A stretch of DNA of 59,967 bases from Kribbella albertanoniae (GTDB lineage: Bacteria; Actinomycetota; Actinomycetes; Propionibacteriales; Kribbellaceae): assembly GCF_004348455.1 (NCBI RefSeq), contig NZ_SMKA01000021.1, forward strand, positions 1-59,967. The letters run 5' to 3'. The notes under the pieces are model-generated. The model made no database searches. It worked only from the letters and a program-made list of their open reading frames with translations, and was not told the origin of the DNA. Below, piece by piece: positions 43,072 to 51,286 of this stretch (position 1 is its first letter; each line of letters starts with the position of its first letter). The position numbers were made by a program, and so were the translations under genes.

Positions 43072-44265
43072 CTAACTGGAGGGCGAAGCAGCCACTGCGT
43101 CCGCTTCGACATGCTCCAGCTCTTCGATGTCTTCGAGCGCTGGGTCACGTCGGAGGGTCAGAGTCAGCGCAAGGACGATCAGGGACAGTACGGCGGCCAG
43201 CGGGGGCAGGTAGCGCAGTCCGGCCACCTGGATCACCAGACCGCCGACCACTGCGGACAGACCGGCGCCGAGGTAGATCGCTGAGGCGTTGAGCGCGATC
43301 AGGAGTCCACCGCCCAGCTCCAGCAGCAGGTTCTGGATGGGCGGGTTGAAGGCCCAGGTGAACATGCCCCAGACGAACAGTGCGATGCCCGCACCGACGA
43401 CACTGCGAGCTGTCAGGTCCAGCGTGCTGACGGCAAGGATGATGCCGATCAGCAGCACGATGAGGGTGCGGATACTGCCGAAGCGGTCGGTGGCGCGGCC
43501 GCCGATCAGGTTGCCGACCACTGCGCCAACGCCGTACACGAGCAGGAGTATGCCGGTGACGTTGCCGGTCAGACCGGCCGTCTCCTTCAGCAGCGGCACG
43601 ATGTAGATGTAGACACTGAAGGCGCCGAGCACTCCGAGCACCGACATCGCCAGCACGATTTGAACGCGACGGTCGGCCAGTCCGGCGAACCGCTCGCGCA
43701 GTGCGACCACAGGTGGCGCAGGAAGCTTCGGCAACGCGGTCCGCTCGACCACGGCAACCAGCACTGCTACTACCGCGATCAACGCGAAGACACCCTTGTA
43801 GCCAAGGGTCGGGCCGAGCAGACTGCCGGCCGGCACACCCAGCACCAGAGCGAACGTCAGACCGCCGAAGACGATCGCAACTGCTCTACCGCGCTCCTCA
43901 GGTGGCAGCAGTCCGGTAGCGAACAGAGTGGCCGCCGGTGTGTAGGCAGCCGCACCGAGCGCAGCCACCACCCGCCCGGCCATCAGCACCGGGTAGTTGG
44001 TCGCCACGGCGGCGATCAGGTTGCCCAGCGCGGCCAGAACGAGTGCAGCGATCAGAAGCGTGCGGCGCTCCCACCGGCCGGTCAGCGTGGCCAGGATCGG
44101 CGCACCGATGGCGTACGCGAGGGAGAACGCCGTGGCGAGCTGACCAGCGGCGGTCAGCGAGACGTGGAGCTCGGAGCTGACATCGGGCAGCACGCCGGAC
44201 ACGACATACGCGCTGGTGCCGACCGCGAACGCACCAGCACCGAGCAGGTAGATCCGTGCGGACAT
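43072..44265 (-). CDS. MFS transporter, DHA1 (AraJ-like) exporter
   Basis: 397 residues with 12 membrane helices. The start (IYLLGAGAFAVGTSAYVVSGVLPDVSSELHVSLTAAGQLATAFSLAYAIGAPILATLTGRWERR) is typical of the AraJ/CmlA-like exporters. An acidic C-terminal tail follows (DPALEDIEELEHVEADAVA). The ATG at 44265 has GGAAGGA seven bases upstream; the frame is open to 44322 without support. It is divergent from the ArsR gene at 44354, and palindromes lie between them, so repression by that ArsR protein is likely. Substrate unknown. Confidence 0.9.
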   Translation of the reverse strand: MSARIYLLGAGAFAVGTSAYVVSGVLPDVSSELHVSLTAAGQLATAFSLAYAIGAPILATLTGRWERRTLLIAALVLAALGNLIAAVATNYPVLMAGRVVAALGAAAYTPAATLFATGLLPPEERGRAVAIVFGGLTFALVLGVPAGSLLGPTLGYKGVFALIAVVAVLVAVVERTALPKLPAPPVVALRERFAGLADRRVQIVLAMSVLGVLGAFSVYIYIVPLLKETAGLTGNVTGILLLVYGVGAVVGNLIGGRATDRFGSIRTLIVLLIGIILAVSTLDLTARSVVGAGIALFVWGMFTWAFNPPIQNLLLELGGGLLIALNASAIYLGAGLSAVVGGLVIQVAGLRYLPPLAAVLSLIVLALTLTLRRDPALEDIEELEHVEADAVAASPSS

Positions 44266-44293
44266 GAGGTCCTTCCCGGAGAGGATCGAATAG

Positions 44294-44347
44294 TTCGATG
44301 AAGATCGTACTACGAAACTCATCGAACTTCGACACTCGTCGTACTAT
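44294..44347. promoter_or_regulatory. Operator region between MFS and ArsR genes
   Basis: TTCGATG (44294-44300) is the inverse of CATCGAA (44320-44326). Between them lies TCGTA-C-TACGA (44305-44315), a perfect 11-bp palindrome. A partial second copy, TCGTACTATGG, starts at 44338, close to the ArsR ATG at 44354. The nested repeats fit binding of a dimeric ArsR repressor that controls both genes. Confidence 0.6.
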
Positions 44348-44353
44348 GGACCC

Positions 44354-44665
44354 ATGACCAGGAAACAGCTCCCCCAGCCGGACCGGGCGGAGATCCGCGT
44401 CGAGGCGGTTCTACAGGCGCTCGGGGAGCCGGTGCGGCTGCAGATCGTCCGCGCGCTCGCGGACACCCCGGAGGGCATCGCCTGCGGCGAGATCGAGCTG
44501 CCGGTCACGCCGTCCACCCGGGCCCACCACCTGCGCACCCTGCGCGAGGCCGGTGTGCTGACCACCCACACCGAGGGCACGCGGCGGATCAGCAGCCTGC
44601 GCCGCGAGGACCTCGACGCGCTCTACCCGGGCCTGCTGACCGGAGTGCTGTCGGCCGACCAGTAG
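44354..44665 (+). CDS. ArsR-family winged-helix regulator
   Basis: 103 residues: 'VEAVLQALGEPVRLQIVRALADTPEGIACGEIELPVTPSTRAHHLRTLREAGVLTTHTEGTRRISSLRREDLDALYPGLL', the ArsR winged-helix pattern. There is a single Cys (ACGEI) near the start of the HTH and no obvious CxC metal site, so a non-metal signal is likely. It is divergent from the MFS exporter with palindromes between. The degenerate HD-propeller gene starts 21 bp downstream on the same strand and may be transcribed with it. Confidence 0.9.
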   Translation: MTRKQLPQPDRAEIRVEAVLQALGEPVRLQIVRALADTPEGIACGEIELPVTPSTRAHHLRTLREAGVLTTHTEGTRRISSLRREDLDALYPGLLTGVLSADQ

Positions 44666-44686
44666 GGCGACTGGCAGACTGGCCCG

Positions 44687-46945
44687 GTGGTCGAGCTACG
44701 CGCGCGCTGGGACGGCCTGGTGCCCGGTCCTGGCGAACTCGCCGACGAGCTGATCACTCGGTACGTCGAGCGCAACAGGCGCGCCTACCGCGACCAGTAC
44801 CTCGAGGTCGTGCTGACCGCCCTGGAGTCGCTCATCCAGTTGTCGACCGACCCTGCGTCGGTCCGGCTGGCTGCGTGGTTCCATCGCGCGGTCCACGAAC
44901 CCGGCGGCACTCCGGCCGAGGACGCCGAGGCATCAGCGCGGTTGGCGGAGCGACTCCTGCCGCAGTACGGCGTGGCGGCGATCCGGGTCGCCGAAGTCGC
45001 CCGCCTGGTGCGGCTGACCGGCGAACTGGCCGCACCACCGACAGACTCGTACGCACCACCCCGGCGCGACGCGAACGGCGACGTACTGCTTGATGCGGTC
45101 AACGCCATCCTGTCCGCCGACCCGGTCCGGTACGCCGTACACGCGGCCGAGGTACGCCGGGATGTGGGTGAGCGCCGCAGCGCACTGGAGCAGCGGTACG
45201 ACGACATCCGCGAACTGCTCGATGGTCACCTCTACCGGACCCAGTTGGCCAGGCAACGCCTCAGCCCGGTCGCCCGGGTCAACCTGGAGACTGAGCTGGC
45301 CGGACTCGACAGCGAACTACCTGCCCCCTGGCGTGGCTGGCAGCAGGCCGCGTTGACCGCGACTGCAACGTTCAGCGCCATCGGAGCCACCGTGGTTGCC
45401 ATCGCTGCCGCTGGCGCATCCTGGCAGATCCCGACCGCACCCGGGGCACCCGGCTGGCCGCCGGTCGCCTTGGCACTGCTGGCGTTCATCAGCGCACCAG
45501 TGCTGTTCCGCTGCGCGCGGAGTTCGAGTCAACGAGCCTGTCTGATCGCAGGCGCCGTACTGGCGATTGCTGTCACCGGACTACTGATCGCCTGGGCACA
45601 GGCCCCGCGGACCAACCCAGCGGTTGGTGTCGGTCTCCGAGTGCCGTTGCTGATCGCCGCACTGCTGCTCCTGCTGCTGTCGGGTGGCGCTGCACTCGCA
45701 GGCTCCTTGCTACGCACCAAGACCGCACGCTTCCTCCCCAGTCGGAACCTCGGCCAGCAGTTGGCCTGGCTCGCCGTACCGGGGGTCGTTGCACTGACCC
45801 TGCTGCTGGTCGTCCAGCCGCTGGCGCGCAACTACGTCCTGAGCACGAATGAGCGAGTCGAACTCTCACCCCGCCCGGCCGGCCTGGCCACGCCGTCCAC
45901 TCTGAACGGCACGATCGCCTGGATGAGCAAGGCGACGCTCGGCGCCGGTGCGGAAGAGGCGGTCAGCACTCAGTACGGCATCGCCATCCCCCGGCCGAAC
46001 GGCGTGGTCGACATGCTCGACGCCGCGACGGGCGATCTGCGCTGGCGCTACAGCCGGTCCGACTCGGACGAGCGGCCGACCATCGTGGCGGCTGGTGATG
46101 GCGAGTACGTGCTCGCAGAGTTCCCCGATGTGGGCTATCTACTGCTCGACGCCAACACCGGTCAGCGCAAGGCAGCCTGGCCCGGCCGGACGCGTGACCA
46201 CCTCATCCAGCAGGCACAGCCGCTGCTGACCGGTGAGCGCGCTCTCCACGGTTCCGACAAGCTGCACGGCCTCAATCCGAACGGCCACGAGAGGTGGTCC
46301 TTCGAGCCGGGCGACTGCTCCGACCTCGAGGCAGCCGCCTCCATGGACACCGTGGTCGCGTTCCTGGGCAACTGCGGTGACCAACCCGACGCGATGGTCG
46401 GACTGGACCTCAAGTCCGGCAAGAAGCTGTGGACCAAGGCTGCGACCGACACCTACCGGCGTCCGGTCGTCGCGGGCGGACTGGTCGTGGTGGCCGAGCC
46501 GGGCGGGGACTCCGACGTACCGCAGGCTCTGACTGCGATCGAACCGCGGACCGGCGAGGTCAAGTGGCGCTGGCCGGTGCCACAGACCTGGTCCTGCCGG
46601 ACGCTGCTGAATGCCGCCGGCCGCTACCTGATCGTCATCGACTGCCCCGGACCTAGCACGGTCGAGAACCGGCACACCGTCGTCACAGCCATCGACACCG
46701 CGACCGGCCAGACCGCCTGGCAGGTCACCGCACGAGTGGATCCACGAGCCAAGGTCACGGTCACCCCGGACGGCCGGGTGATCTCGCTCAGCCGGGACAC
46801 CGAGGCGTGCTGGGCCAACATCATCGAGCGGACCGGATTCCGCCAGGTCCGGTTACCCCTCGGAATCACCTGCAGTCGCGACGCCTTTGCGGTCGGTAAT
46901 CAGGTCCTGGTGACCGGGGACAACGCTGTCATCGCGCTGCGCTAA
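44687..46945 (+). CDS. Degenerate HD domain + 5 membrane helices + PQQ-type beta-propeller (paralog A)
   Basis: 752 residues. Residues ~1-190 align with the HD-phosphohydrolase family COG4339, but the metal-binding residues are lost: RAYRDQYLEV replaces the YHD...H motif, WFHRAVHE replaces WFHDAIYD, EDAEAS replaces NEEVSA and LLDAVN replaces CDADL. Five membrane helices follow (~215-385), then an outer PQQ-like propeller with blade phrases such as 'LDAATGDLRWRY', 'LDLKSGKKLWTK', 'IEPRTGEVKWRW' and 'IDTATGQTAWQV'. Odd helix number places the propeller outside. Start GTG 44687. Its intact paralog follows at 47160. Probably a receptor-like pseudo-enzyme; this is inference. Confidence 0.75.
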   Translation: MVELRARWDGLVPGPGELADELITRYVERNRRAYRDQYLEVVLTALESLIQLSTDPASVRLAAWFHRAVHEPGGTPAEDAEASARLAERLLPQYGVAAIRVAEVARLVRLTGELAAPPTDSYAPPRRDANGDVLLDAVNAILSADPVRYAVHAAEVRRDVGERRSALEQRYDDIRELLDGHLYRTQLARQRLSPVARVNLETELAGLDSELPAPWRGWQQAALTATATFSAIGATVVAIAAAGASWQIPTAPGAPGWPPVALALLAFISAPVLFRCARSSSQRACLIAGAVLAIAVTGLLIAWAQAPRTNPAVGVGLRVPLLIAALLLLLLSGGAALAGSLLRTKTARFLPSRNLGQQLAWLAVPGVVALTLLLVVQPLARNYVLSTNERVELSPRPAGLATPSTLNGTIAWMSKATLGAGAEEAVSTQYGIAIPRPNGVVDMLDAATGDLRWRYSRSDSDERPTIVAAGDGEYVLAEFPDVGYLLLDANTGQRKAAWPGRTRDHLIQQAQPLLTGERALHGSDKLHGLNPNGHERWSFEPGDCSDLEAAASMDTVVAFLGNCGDQPDAMVGLDLKSGKKLWTKAATDTYRRPVVAGGLVVVAEPGGDSDVPQALTAIEPRTGEVKWRWPVPQTWSCRTLLNAAGRYLIVIDCPGPSTVENRHTVVTAIDTATGQTAWQVTARVDPRAKVTVTPDGRVISLSRDTEACWANIIERTGFRQVRLPLGITCSRDAFAVGNQVLVTGDNAVIALR

Positions 46946-47019
46946 CTCCGCGTAGTCGCGGCCCGGACGACGCTGTCCGATCCGTGGGCCGGAATCGCCC
47001 GGACTGTGACCCACGCCGC

Positions 47020-47037
47020 AATTGCAACGGTGCAATT
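47020..47037. promoter_or_regulatory. Palindrome upstream of HD-propeller gene B
   Basis: AATTGCA-ACGG-TGCAATT is a perfect 7-bp inverted repeat with a four-base centre, unusually AT-rich for this region. It lies in the 214-bp spacer between the two HD-propeller genes and is a candidate operator for gene B. Confidence 0.5.
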
Positions 47038-47104
47038 CAGATGCTCTCAGCACCCTTCGAAGCGGTGAGGTGACGAGCCGGTATCGCTTTGGCCACGACC
47101 GTCT

Positions 47105-47138
47105 CCGGGAGCCCGAGAACGGTCGGTGCGGGCTCCCC
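47105..47138 (+). terminator. GC-rich stem-loop in leader of HD-propeller gene B
   Basis: GGGAGCCCG (47107-47115) pairs perfectly with CGGGCTCCC (47129-47137) around a 13-base loop. It lies 22 bases before the ATG at 47160 and has no T-run. It could end transcription from gene A or act as a leader structure for gene B. Confidence 0.4.
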
Positions 47139-47159
47139 GGTGGTGCGAGACTCCTCGGC

Positions 47160-49541
47160 ATGGACCTGCGCGACCAGTGGAATCGCCTGCTGCCGCACGC
47201 GCAGCCGTTGGGCGATGATCTGCTGGCTCGTTACGCAGAGCAACATCGGCACTATCACGACCAGCGGCATCTGACCGAGGTTCTGCGCACGGTGGACGAG
47301 CTCGCCGACGCCGCCGACGATGCGGACACCGTCCGGCTGGCCGCCTGGTTCCACGACGCGATCTACGACCCAAAGGCCGACCCCGGTGAGAACGAAGAGG
47401 TCTCGGCCCAGCTGGCCGAGCTCGAACTCGCCGCGTACGGCGTCGAGCCTGAGAAGGTCGAGGAGGTCGGACGGCTGGTCCGGCTGACCGCCAAGCACGA
47501 CTGTGCCCCGGACGACGCGAACGGCGCAGTGCTCTGCGACGCCGACCTGCGCATCCTGAGCATGCCCGCGGACCGGTACGACGAGTACGCGGCCGGCATC
47601 CGGCAGGAGTACGCGCATATCGACGACCGCGACTTCGCCCGCGGCCGGATGTCGTTCCTGCAGGGGCTGGCCGAGACCGACCTGTATGCGACCGCTGCCG
47701 GCCACGACGCCTGGGAGCGCGCCGCGCGCGCCAACCTCGACCGGGAGCTCGACACCTGGGGCCCTAAGGCGGCCCGGCCGATCGGTGGGCTGGTCCCGAT
47801 CGTGTACTTCGGCGCTGCGCTCGGTGCGGTCGTGGCTGCGTCGGTCCTGCTCGGCCGCGGCCTCGGGGCCGCGTCGAAGTGGCCGGCCGACCCTGCTGAC
47901 ATCACCGGCTTCCCGGTGTGGACTCCGATCGCCGGAACCGCAGCGGCCGCAGCACTGGGCTGCGCTTGGTTCCGACGCTCACAGCAGCGGTTCCTAGCCA
48001 TTCCGGCACTGGTGTTCGCAGTGGTCGGTGCGATCGCGGTCGGGATCTGCTGGTGGCGCTGGCCGGCTGCACAGCCCGGTGCCGCGATGTCCGAGCGCTG
48101 GCCGTACCTCATGCTCGCGTCGATCACACTCATTCTCTCCGGCGGCCTGCTGGCACTGGCACGTCGGCTCCGCCGCGCACCGCCGTACTCGCAGTCTCCT
48201 CCGCAGTGGCTCGGTGTCGCCGCCACTGCTGTCTGTGGAGCGCTGTTGGCGTGGATCGTGGTGTCGGCCGGTGAGCCGTTCGTGCAGGCGCGGCTGGAGA
48301 CGGCCAACACAGTCAGTACGACGACTACTGCGGAACCGACTCAGCAGCCCGTCCAGTTCGACGGCACGCTCGCCTGGACTCGCGAAGTACCGGCAGCCGG
48401 TGCCATTGCCGGTACGGCGGGCGGAGTGGCCGAGCTGCGACCGGACGGCGTGGTCATGTCGGACGCAAACTCCGGCCAGATCCGCTGGCGGTATGCGCGA
48501 GCAGATGTCGACGACGCTGCCTCCAGCGGTTCCAAGGGCCTACTGGTCTCCGGTGACGGCCGCATCGTCGCCGCCAACCTCCCGTACGCCGGAAACCGCG
48601 CACCGACCGGTATCGACCTGCCGACGTACGCCGTACTGAACGCAGTGACCGGTGAGGTGCTCACCGAGGTTCACACCGACGGGCGGGCGCTGGCGGTCAA
48701 CCAGGACCAGTTGTTGGTCTCCGAAGGCAACTACGTCGCCGCGCATGGCGTGAGCAACCCGACGCACTGGCGGACGCAGCTGCGCTGCAACGTGACGCAG
48801 GGCGAGTTGATGAACGACCAGGCGATCGTGGTCGACGCGTGTGCCGGCAACGGCGCAGTCGTACGCGGCCTGGACCTCAAGACCGGTGACCAGCTCTGGG
48901 AGGTCGACCTGGGGCAGCGGTTCGACCTGAGCTCCGAGCTGGACCCGGACACCTGGGTCGGCGACCTGGTCGCCGTACCGGACACCCGTGAGGTCTCCGG
49001 TCTGATCTGGACCGCCGCTGCGGGCGGAACGCTCTACCAGTGGTCGGTCGACGTCGGCGAGGGCCGGATCAGCTGGACCACCCCAGTGCCGGGTACGCCG
49101 CGGCCCCGGCTCGGACCGGCGTCCTGCGACGCACAGCTCGCCGCAACCCACTCGTCCCTCGTCCTGATCACCTGCCGGAACGCAACGGACCCAGCGCAGC
49201 CGCAGACGTACGACATCGCTGCGGCGAACCCGGCCGACGGCACTCCGCAGTGGCATCACCTGCTGCAGGTGCCACCGAAGCTGCAGCAGCCCGGGTACCC
49301 GCGGGACGGCTTCGCACTGCTGCCGGACGGGCGAGTGATCACGCTGATGCCGCAGCCGAACGGCAGCTGCTCACCGGTGATGATCGGTACCGCCGGCATC
49401 CAGCCCCGGCCGATTCTGCCCGGCCCGACAGCCGCCTCGGTCGCCCGCTCCGAAGAGGTCACCTGCAACAAGCCGGTGACCACAGTGGCCGGTGCCCGGC
49501 CGATCTTCTCCGACGGCACCCGGCTGTTCGCCCTCAACTGA
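47160..49541 (+). CDS. HD phosphohydrolase + 5 membrane helices + PQQ-type beta-propeller (paralog B)
   Basis: 793 residues. The cytoplasmic N-terminal domain (~1-200) keeps all COG4339 HD motifs: 'YAEQHRHYHDQRHLTEVL', 'LAAWFHDAIYD', 'ENEEVSAQL', 'TAKHDC' and 'LCDADLRILSMPADRYDEYAAGIRQEY', so it should hydrolyse a phosphoester, possibly of a nucleotide. Five membrane helices (~220-400) and a Thr-rich linker lead to an outer propeller (SDANSGQIRWRYA, LDLKTGDQLWEVDL). This joins an outer sensor-like propeller to an inner phosphohydrolase. ATG 47160 gives the best family start. Paralog A lies upstream. Confidence 0.8.
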   Translation: MDLRDQWNRLLPHAQPLGDDLLARYAEQHRHYHDQRHLTEVLRTVDELADAADDADTVRLAAWFHDAIYDPKADPGENEEVSAQLAELELAAYGVEPEKVEEVGRLVRLTAKHDCAPDDANGAVLCDADLRILSMPADRYDEYAAGIRQEYAHIDDRDFARGRMSFLQGLAETDLYATAAGHDAWERAARANLDRELDTWGPKAARPIGGLVPIVYFGAALGAVVAASVLLGRGLGAASKWPADPADITGFPVWTPIAGTAAAAALGCAWFRRSQQRFLAIPALVFAVVGAIAVGICWWRWPAAQPGAAMSERWPYLMLASITLILSGGLLALARRLRRAPPYSQSPPQWLGVAATAVCGALLAWIVVSAGEPFVQARLETANTVSTTTTAEPTQQPVQFDGTLAWTREVPAAGAIAGTAGGVAELRPDGVVMSDANSGQIRWRYARADVDDAASSGSKGLLVSGDGRIVAANLPYAGNRAPTGIDLPTYAVLNAVTGEVLTEVHTDGRALAVNQDQLLVSEGNYVAAHGVSNPTHWRTQLRCNVTQGELMNDQAIVVDACAGNGAVVRGLDLKTGDQLWEVDLGQRFDLSSELDPDTWVGDLVAVPDTREVSGLIWTAAAGGTLYQWSVDVGEGRISWTTPVPGTPRPRLGPASCDAQLAATHSSLVLITCRNATDPAQPQTYDIAAANPADGTPQWHHLLQVPPKLQQPGYPRDGFALLPDGRVITLMPQPNGSCSPVMIGTAGIQPRPILPGPTAASVARSEEVTCNKPVTTVAGARPIFSDGTRLFALN

Positions 49542-49557
49542 CCTGCTGGGAATTACC

Positions 49558-49586
49558 TTGCGGTAGCGCGTGTTACTTCCTACCGT
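49558..49586 (+). promoter_or_regulatory. Promoter of EF-Tu leader
   Basis: TTGCGG (49558-49563) and TACCGT (49581-49586) are 17 bp apart. A transcript starting seven bases after the -10 would begin at about 49593, next to the leader-peptide ATG at 49594, implying a leaderless first reading frame. This is predicted from spacing only. Confidence 0.5.
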
Positions 49587-49593
49587 GATCCGC

Positions 49594-49695
49594 ATGTACC
49601 GCGTGGTTTTCGAGCTGCACCTGTCAGGCACCTGCCTGACGGGCGCTCCCACGTGGGCTGCCGCGTCAGTCGATAGCCGACCCTCTTCCTGCTGA
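49594..49695 (+). CDS. Putative 33-residue leader peptide upstream of divergent EF-Tu
   Basis: The frame starts at ATG 49594 with MYRVVFELHL, ends with SRPSSC, and stops at TGA 49693-49695. It has 33 codons and begins at or next to the predicted transcript start. An in-frame GTG at 49585 would add three codons. The last codons lie in the first arm of an alternative-pairing structure (49680-49762), so a ribosome pausing near the end would alter folding, as in classic attenuators. No family is recognised; coding is inferred from this arrangement. Confidence 0.4.
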   Translation: MYRVVFELHLSGTCLTGAPTWAAASVDSRPSSC

Positions 49696-49762
49696 TCACA
49701 GAACCCGCGGAAGAGGGTGGCCAGTGACCGGCCCCCTTCCGCGCGGTGACAGCGCCGGAAGG
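49680..49762 (+). promoter_or_regulatory. Attenuator-like leader with mutually exclusive stems before EF-Tu
   Basis: Four arms alternate. Arm 1 ACCCTCTTCC (49680-49689) pairs perfectly with arm 2 GGAAGAGGGT (49709-49718). Arm 3 CCTTCCG (49735-49741) pairs with arm 4 CGGAAGG (49756-49762). Arm 2 can instead pair with CCCCCTTCC (49732-49740) at eight of nine positions. Thus 1:2 plus 3:4 competes with 2:3. No T-run follows arm 4, so whether termination or translation is controlled is unclear. Confidence 0.55.
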
Positions 49763-49814
49763 CCAGCCGGAGGGTTCTGACTCACGGAATCTTCTGACCA
49801 GCAAGGGAAAACTC

Positions 49815-51002
49815 ATGGCCAAGAGCCAGTTCGTGCGGTCCAAGCCGCACCTCAACATCGGGACGATGGGTCACGTCGACCACGGCAAGACCACGCTGAC
49901 CGCCGCCATCACCAAGGTGCTCGCCGAGCAGGACCCGGCCGCCAACCGGTTCGTTGCGTTCGACGGGATCGACCGGGCGCCGGAGGAGGTCGCGCGGGGT
50001 ATCACCATCAACATCAGCCACGTCGAGTACGAGACCGCGTCCCGCCACTACGCGCATGTCGACATGCCCGGGCACGCCGACTACGTGAAGAACATGATCA
50101 CCGGTGCCGCCCAGGTGGACGCCGCGATCCTGGTCGTGTCCGCACAGGACGGTGCGATGCCGCAGACGCGGGAGCACGTGTTGCTCGCGCAGCGCGTCGG
50201 TGTGCCGTACCTGGTGGTCGCGCTGAACAAGGCGGACACCGTCGACGACCCCGAGCTGCTCGACCTGGTCGAGCTGGAGGTCCGTGAGCTCCTGACGGAG
50301 TACGGCTTCCCGGGCGACGACGTACCGGTGGTGCGCGTTTCCGGCCTGAAGGCGCTGGAGGGCGACGCCCGGTGGACCGCTGCGATCAGCGAGCTGCTGG
50401 ACGCGGTCGACAGCTACGTGCCGACACCGGAGCGGGAGCTGACCGAGCCGTTCCTGATGCCGATCGAGGGTGTGCTCACGATCAGCGGCCGGGGCACGGT
50501 CGTCACCGGTGCGGTGGAGCGCGGCACGCTGCAGGTCGGTTCAGTGGTCGACGTGGTCGGTCTCGGCGAGACCATCAGCAGCACGGCGATCGGTCTGGAG
50601 ACCTTCGGTAAGACGCTGGACGTCGTACAGGCCGGTGACAACGCAGCGATCCTGCTGCGTGGCGTGAAGCGGGACGAGGTCCGTCGCGGCATGGTGGTCG
50701 CAGTGCCGGGCACGGTGCGTCCGCACCGCGCGTTCCGGGCCACGCTGCACGCTTTGTCCACCGCCGAGGGTGGCCGGCACACGCCGTTCGCCTCGGACTA
50801 CCGGCCGCAGTTCTACTTCCGGACCACGGACGTGTCCGGCGGCATCGACCTCGGTACGACCACACAGGTCATGCCAGGTGACACGGTCGACCTGGCCGTG
50901 GAGCTGGTGAAGCCGATCGCCATGAACGTCGGCCTCGGCTTCGCAGTCCGCGAAGGCGGTCACACCGTCGCCGCAGGCACAGTCACCGAGCTACTCGACT
51001 GA
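49815..51002 (+). CDS. tuf: Divergent second elongation factor Tu (tuf3-like), elfamycin-resistance-type residues
   Basis: 395 residues, a complete EF-Tu: G1 GHVDHGKT, G3 DMPGHADY, G4 NKAD, G5 'SGLKAL', then domains II and III with '[22 protein letters not shown]'. It differs clearly from the usual actinobacterial EF-Tu, and no rpsL, rpsG or fus is near, so it is a stand-alone extra copy like Streptomyces tuf3. Two residues stand out by alignment to E. coli numbering: Q124 is Arg (R127 here) and G275 is Ala (A278 here); both positions are known for resistance to kirromycin-type and GE2270-type inhibitors. AAGGG precedes ATG 49815. Confidence 0.93.
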   Translation: MAKSQFVRSKPHLNIGTMGHVDHGKTTLTAAITKVLAEQDPAANRFVAFDGIDRAPEEVARGITINISHVEYETASRHYAHVDMPGHADYVKNMITGAAQVDAAILVVSAQDGAMPQTREHVLLAQRVGVPYLVVALNKADTVDDPELLDLVELEVRELLTEYGFPGDDVPVVRVSGLKALEGDARWTAAISELLDAVDSYVPTPERELTEPFLMPIEGVLTISGRGTVVTGAVERGTLQVGSVVDVVGLGETISSTAIGLETFGKTLDVVQAGDNAAILLRGVKRDEVRRGMVVAVPGTVRPHRAFRATLHALSTAEGGRHTPFASDYRPQFYFRTTDVSGGIDLGTTTQVMPGDTVDLAVELVKPIAMNVGLGFAVREGGHTVAAGTVTELLD

Positions 51003-51007
51003 ACCGC

Positions 51008-51038
51008 ACGGCCCTCGATCTATCCGGTCGGGGGCCGT
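51008..51038 (+). terminator. Terminator of divergent EF-Tu gene
   Basis: ACGGCCC (51008-51014) pairs with GGGCCGT (51032-51038), and inner bases extend the stem to about 13 pairs, two of them G-T, with a five-base loop; TTT follows. The structure begins six bases after the EF-Tu stop and also includes the last codons of the convergent DUF4031 gene. Confidence 0.7.
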
Positions 51039-51286
51039 TTGCGGTGTCTGAGCCCTGCTGCGGTGATGCGGCTGACCAGCTCACGGCTGGACACCGGTAC
51101 GGCGCCGGCCGCGATCAGGTCGTCGTACCGATCACTGGGTACGTCGTAGTGGTCGCGATCGAACCCGCGGGCCGGGATGCCGGCTGCCTTGGCGAAGGCG
51201 TGCAGCTCCTCGTGCGACTCGTCGCTGACCAGGTGCGACCAGAGCCGGTCCCAGGCAGGCCAGGCGGGCGGGTCGATCAGGATCAT
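51020..51286 (-). CDS. DUF4031 family protein
   Basis: 88 residues: 'MILIDPPAWPAWDRLWSHLVSDESHEELHAFAKAAGIPARGFDRDHYDVPSDRYDDLIAAGAVPVSSRELVSRI'. This is the DUF4031 pattern, with conserved His-rich and 'RDHYDVP' segments that suggest metal or nucleic-acid binding; its function is unknown. The ATG at 51286 overlaps the CutC stop by four bases, so the two are coupled. Its final codons are inside the EF-Tu terminator hairpin. Confidence 0.88.
   Translation of the reverse strand: MILIDPPAWPAWDRLWSHLVSDESHEELHAFAKAAGIPARGFDRDHYDVPSDRYDDLIAAGAVPVSSRELVSRITAAGLRHRKRPPTG

Noticed and set aside
49815..51002. Housekeeping tufA
   Set aside because: No rpsL, rpsG or fusA upstream, and the sequence departs at several positions usually fixed in actinobacterial EF-Tu.
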